A DNA stretch of 64,000 nucleotides from assembly GCF_945901735.1 (NCBI RefSeq), contig NZ_CAMDLM010000012.1, positions 1-64,000 of the forward strand. The letters are read 5' to 3'. Positions 62,522-64,000 of this stretch are shown here, one piece after another (the stretch's first letter is position 1; every line of letters starts with the position of its first letter). This DNA comes from Limnohabitans sp. Rim8. Lineage in GTDB: Bacteria; Pseudomonadota; Gammaproteobacteria; Burkholderiales; Burkholderiaceae_C. The notes under the pieces were generated by a model. The model searched no databases. It was given only the letters and a program-made list of their open reading frames with translations, and was not told the origin of the DNA. The position numbers and the translations under genes were made by a program.

Positions 62522-63381
62522 GGCGTTTGAACAGCATGGACGCATGCTTGTCCATATTTAGGGTCACGGTGTTGGCCCTTTTGCCCTGGGGGGTGGCGGT
62601 CGCACAACCTGCCGCTCCCCTGAACCAGGGCGCCATGAAAACGCAGAGTGCCGCGGTGGGCGTCACACAAGCCTTGCGCGATGTCAAGCTCAGCATGACC
62701 GTGGCCGGTCGCATTGATGGGGTTTACGTCCGCGAAGGCTCTCGGGTGCGACAAGGCCAATTGTTGATGCATCTGGACCGAACACTGGAAGAGCTGGAGG
62801 TGCAGCGCCGACGTCTTTTGGTGGAAGACAAGGCCCGGCTGCAAGAGCTTCAGCAAAAAGAAAAAATACTGATCGAGCAAGTCAACGCTTTGCAGCCCTT
62901 ATTGGCCAATGGCGGCGTTTCCCGCAAGCAAGTGGAGGACGAGGTGATGGCGCTGGGCTCTGTGAGTGCAGAGCGCAAAGCCATAGAAGCGACGAAGGAC
63001 CGTGAGCGTGTTGAATTGGCCTTGGCGCAAGAGGCCTTTGAGCGGCGTCATCTGCGTTCGCCCATCGACGGCGTCATCACCAAGGTGGCCCTGCGTGCAG
63101 GTGAAAGTGTGGGGGCGCATGAGCCCGTGATCGCCGTGGTGGACATCAGCCGGGTGCGCTTCATGGGCACCGTCCCCGCGCGTGCAGGTCTCTCATTGAA
63201 GCTGGGCAGTACCGTCAAGATTGAATTGGGGCAAGACACGCAATCCCAAACGCGCTCAGCCAAGGTGGTGTTTGTCTCGCCCATCACCGACCCCTCCAGT
63301 GGCTTGATTGAAGTGATTGCAGAGTTTGACAACGCCGACGGTTCCATCCGACCCGGCATCAGTGGCCGACTGTTGTTCTGA
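62518..63381 (+). CDS. Short HlyD/RND-type periplasmic adaptor
   Basis: A 287-residue membrane-fusion-type protein. After a signal peptide (ending GVAVAQ) come the first lipoyl half (VAGRIDGVYVREGSRVRQGQ), a short coiled hairpin, the second lipoyl half (SPIDGVITKVALRAGESVG) and a small beta-barrel. It is shorter than most adaptors (about 350-480 residues), so it may lack the membrane-proximal domain. The start ATG at 62518 overlaps the TolC-like stop by 4 bp; an in-frame ATG at 62509 is possible. Confidence 0.87.
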   Translation: MRRLNSMDACLSIFRVTVLALLPWGVAVAQPAAPLNQGAMKTQSAAVGVTQALRDVKLSMTVAGRIDGVYVREGSRVRQGQLLMHLDRTLEELEVQRRRLLVEDKARLQELQQKEKILIEQVNALQPLLANGGVSRKQVEDEVMALGSVSAERKAIEATKDRERVELALAQEAFERRHLRSPIDGVITKVALRAGESVGAHEPVIAVVDISRVRFMGTVPARAGLSLKLGSTVKIELGQDTQSQTRSAKVVFVSPITDPSSGLIEVIAEFDNADGSIRPGISGRLLF

Positions 63382-63391
63382 TCGTCTGCCC

Positions 63392-64000
63392 ATGAACGCG
63401 TCTTCTCAAAGATTGAACCCAGCAGTCCAAGATGCGGCGTCTGTCAGTTCGGTGTGGGCCGAGCTGGTGGCATTGCAAGGCACAGCGCAGGTGTTTTGGG
63501 AGCAGTACCTCCAAGCCGTGGGGCAGCAATTGGGTGCGCGGCGCGTCTTGTTGTTGTCCTCGGGTGTGGGACAGCCTTGGCAAGCCCTGGCCCAATGGCC
63601 AGCGCAGGCGCCCGAACTGCCCAGTGATGCCGATGAGGCTTTGCAGCTGTTGCAGCACGCGCAACCGGGTGAACCCGTCTTGAACCACAAGGCGCAAGGC
63701 GCATCCGTGTTGGCCATGCCGCTGCCGAACGCACCCGTGGGTGCCAGCCGTGTCGCTGCTTTGGTGGCCTGGTTGACGGTGAGCCAAGAGCAGTCCTCAA
63801 ACCCATGGCAGGCTTGGGCTCAGTCCGTGGCGCAAGTGCCTGCTGCTTATGCCAGGCAATCGGCCGAGACCTCTGCACTGCAGACCGCCCAAGTGCTGGG
63901 CGACGCGAACGACCCGCTTTCGGCCGAACCCCATGCGCAGCGGCTCTACCAAATCTTGCGTCTCTCCATCGACTTGTCCCAGCAGGACCGGTTTCTGCAC
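63392..64000 (+). CDS. GAF-like protein, probable HlyD-family adaptor (partial)
   Basis: An open frame of 203 codons from ATG 63392 runs off the right edge. It has no signal peptide, starts MNASSQRLNPAVQDAASVSS, then VWAELVALQGTAQVFWEQYL, and has a GAF-like first domain with ARRVLLLSSGVGQPWQALAQ and a middle LAMPLPN strand. The end LYQILRLSIDLSQQDRFLH is the usual bridge to a second GAF domain in GAF-plus-HlyD adaptor proteins. This family match is from memory. It starts 10 bases after the adaptor. Confidence 0.6.
   Translation, partial: MNASSQRLNPAVQDAASVSSVWAELVALQGTAQVFWEQYLQAVGQQLGARRVLLLSSGVGQPWQALAQWPAQAPELPSDADEALQLLQHAQPGEPVLNHKAQGASVLAMPLPNAPVGASRVAALVAWLTVSQEQSSNPWQAWAQSVAQVPAAYARQSAETSALQTAQVLGDANDPLSAEPHAQRLYQILRLSIDLSQQDRFLH

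Noticed and set aside
1-64000. CRISPR arrays, intact insertion sequences, prophage or rRNA genes
   Set aside because: No regularly spaced repeats, transposase or phage structural genes, or rRNA-like sequence were seen.

Overview
The window looks like a chromosomal segment of a motile, GC-rich betaproteobacterium of the order Burkholderiales, most likely Comamonadaceae (Limnohabitans/Rhodoferax-like). The basis is protein style and content: a polar-type flagellar locus with FlhF/FlhG, a Bug-family (tripartite tricarboxylate) binding protein, an HpnD-type synthase, a phasin and a class I fumarase. This is recognition from sequence alone; no database search was possible.

Layout. 1-13.8 kb is a flagellar cluster. 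fliK-L-M-N-O-P-Q-R-flhB runs leftward and flhA-flhF-flhG-fliA runs rightward. The divergent gap between them holds one strong and one weaker sigma-54-type (GG-N10-GC) element facing opposite ways. Two unrecognised genes and fliS follow, and fliS has its own sigma-28-like promoter. 13.8-17.0 kb holds tRNA-Arg and tRNA-Pro, hemH, a HAD hydrolase, a GST-like protein and an eroded HipB-like antitoxin remnant. 17.0-23.4 kb holds two squalene/phytoene-synthase-family genes and a divergent RND efflux pair. 23.5-29.6 kb is tRNA-Leu, tig, clpP, clpX and lon, with sigma-32-like promoters before clpP and lon. 29.7-30.2 kb carries two tRNA-Gly genes and tRNA-Cys, each followed by its own terminator.

30.2-31.2 kb is a gene graveyard (an NHL-repeat scrap and a histidine-kinase C-terminus) plus a DUF1883 gene behind a near-consensus promoter. 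31.3-48.2 kb is ordinary metabolism: cupin, aminotransferase, FKBP, GST, MAPEG, tRNA-Leu, MFS, murI, fumarase, acs, a Bug-type binding protein, ggt, a Phd/ParE toxin-antitoxin pair and a 3-hydroxyacyl-CoA-dehydrogenase-like SDR with a LiuR-like palindrome. 48.3-57.0 kb holds DUF3149, DUF423, ahpC/ahpF, an iron-type binding protein with a Fur-box-like site, a patatin lipoprotein, a phasin, and an overlapping HDAC-like/thioesterase/nitroreductase operon.

57.2-64.0 kb is the most unusual part. A 7TMR-DISM sensor kinase and its response regulator lie divergent from sapC, a TolC-type outer membrane protein, a short HlyD-type adaptor and the start of a GAF-like protein cut by the window edge. I read this as an export system with a SapC protein and no ABC or RND pump inside the window. 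It is the best candidate for an under-described system.

A roughly 54-bp dispersed palindromic repeat occurs at 15987-16040 and 37261-37314, with a partial copy at 37210-37236. No CRISPR array, rRNA, intact insertion sequence or prophage is seen.
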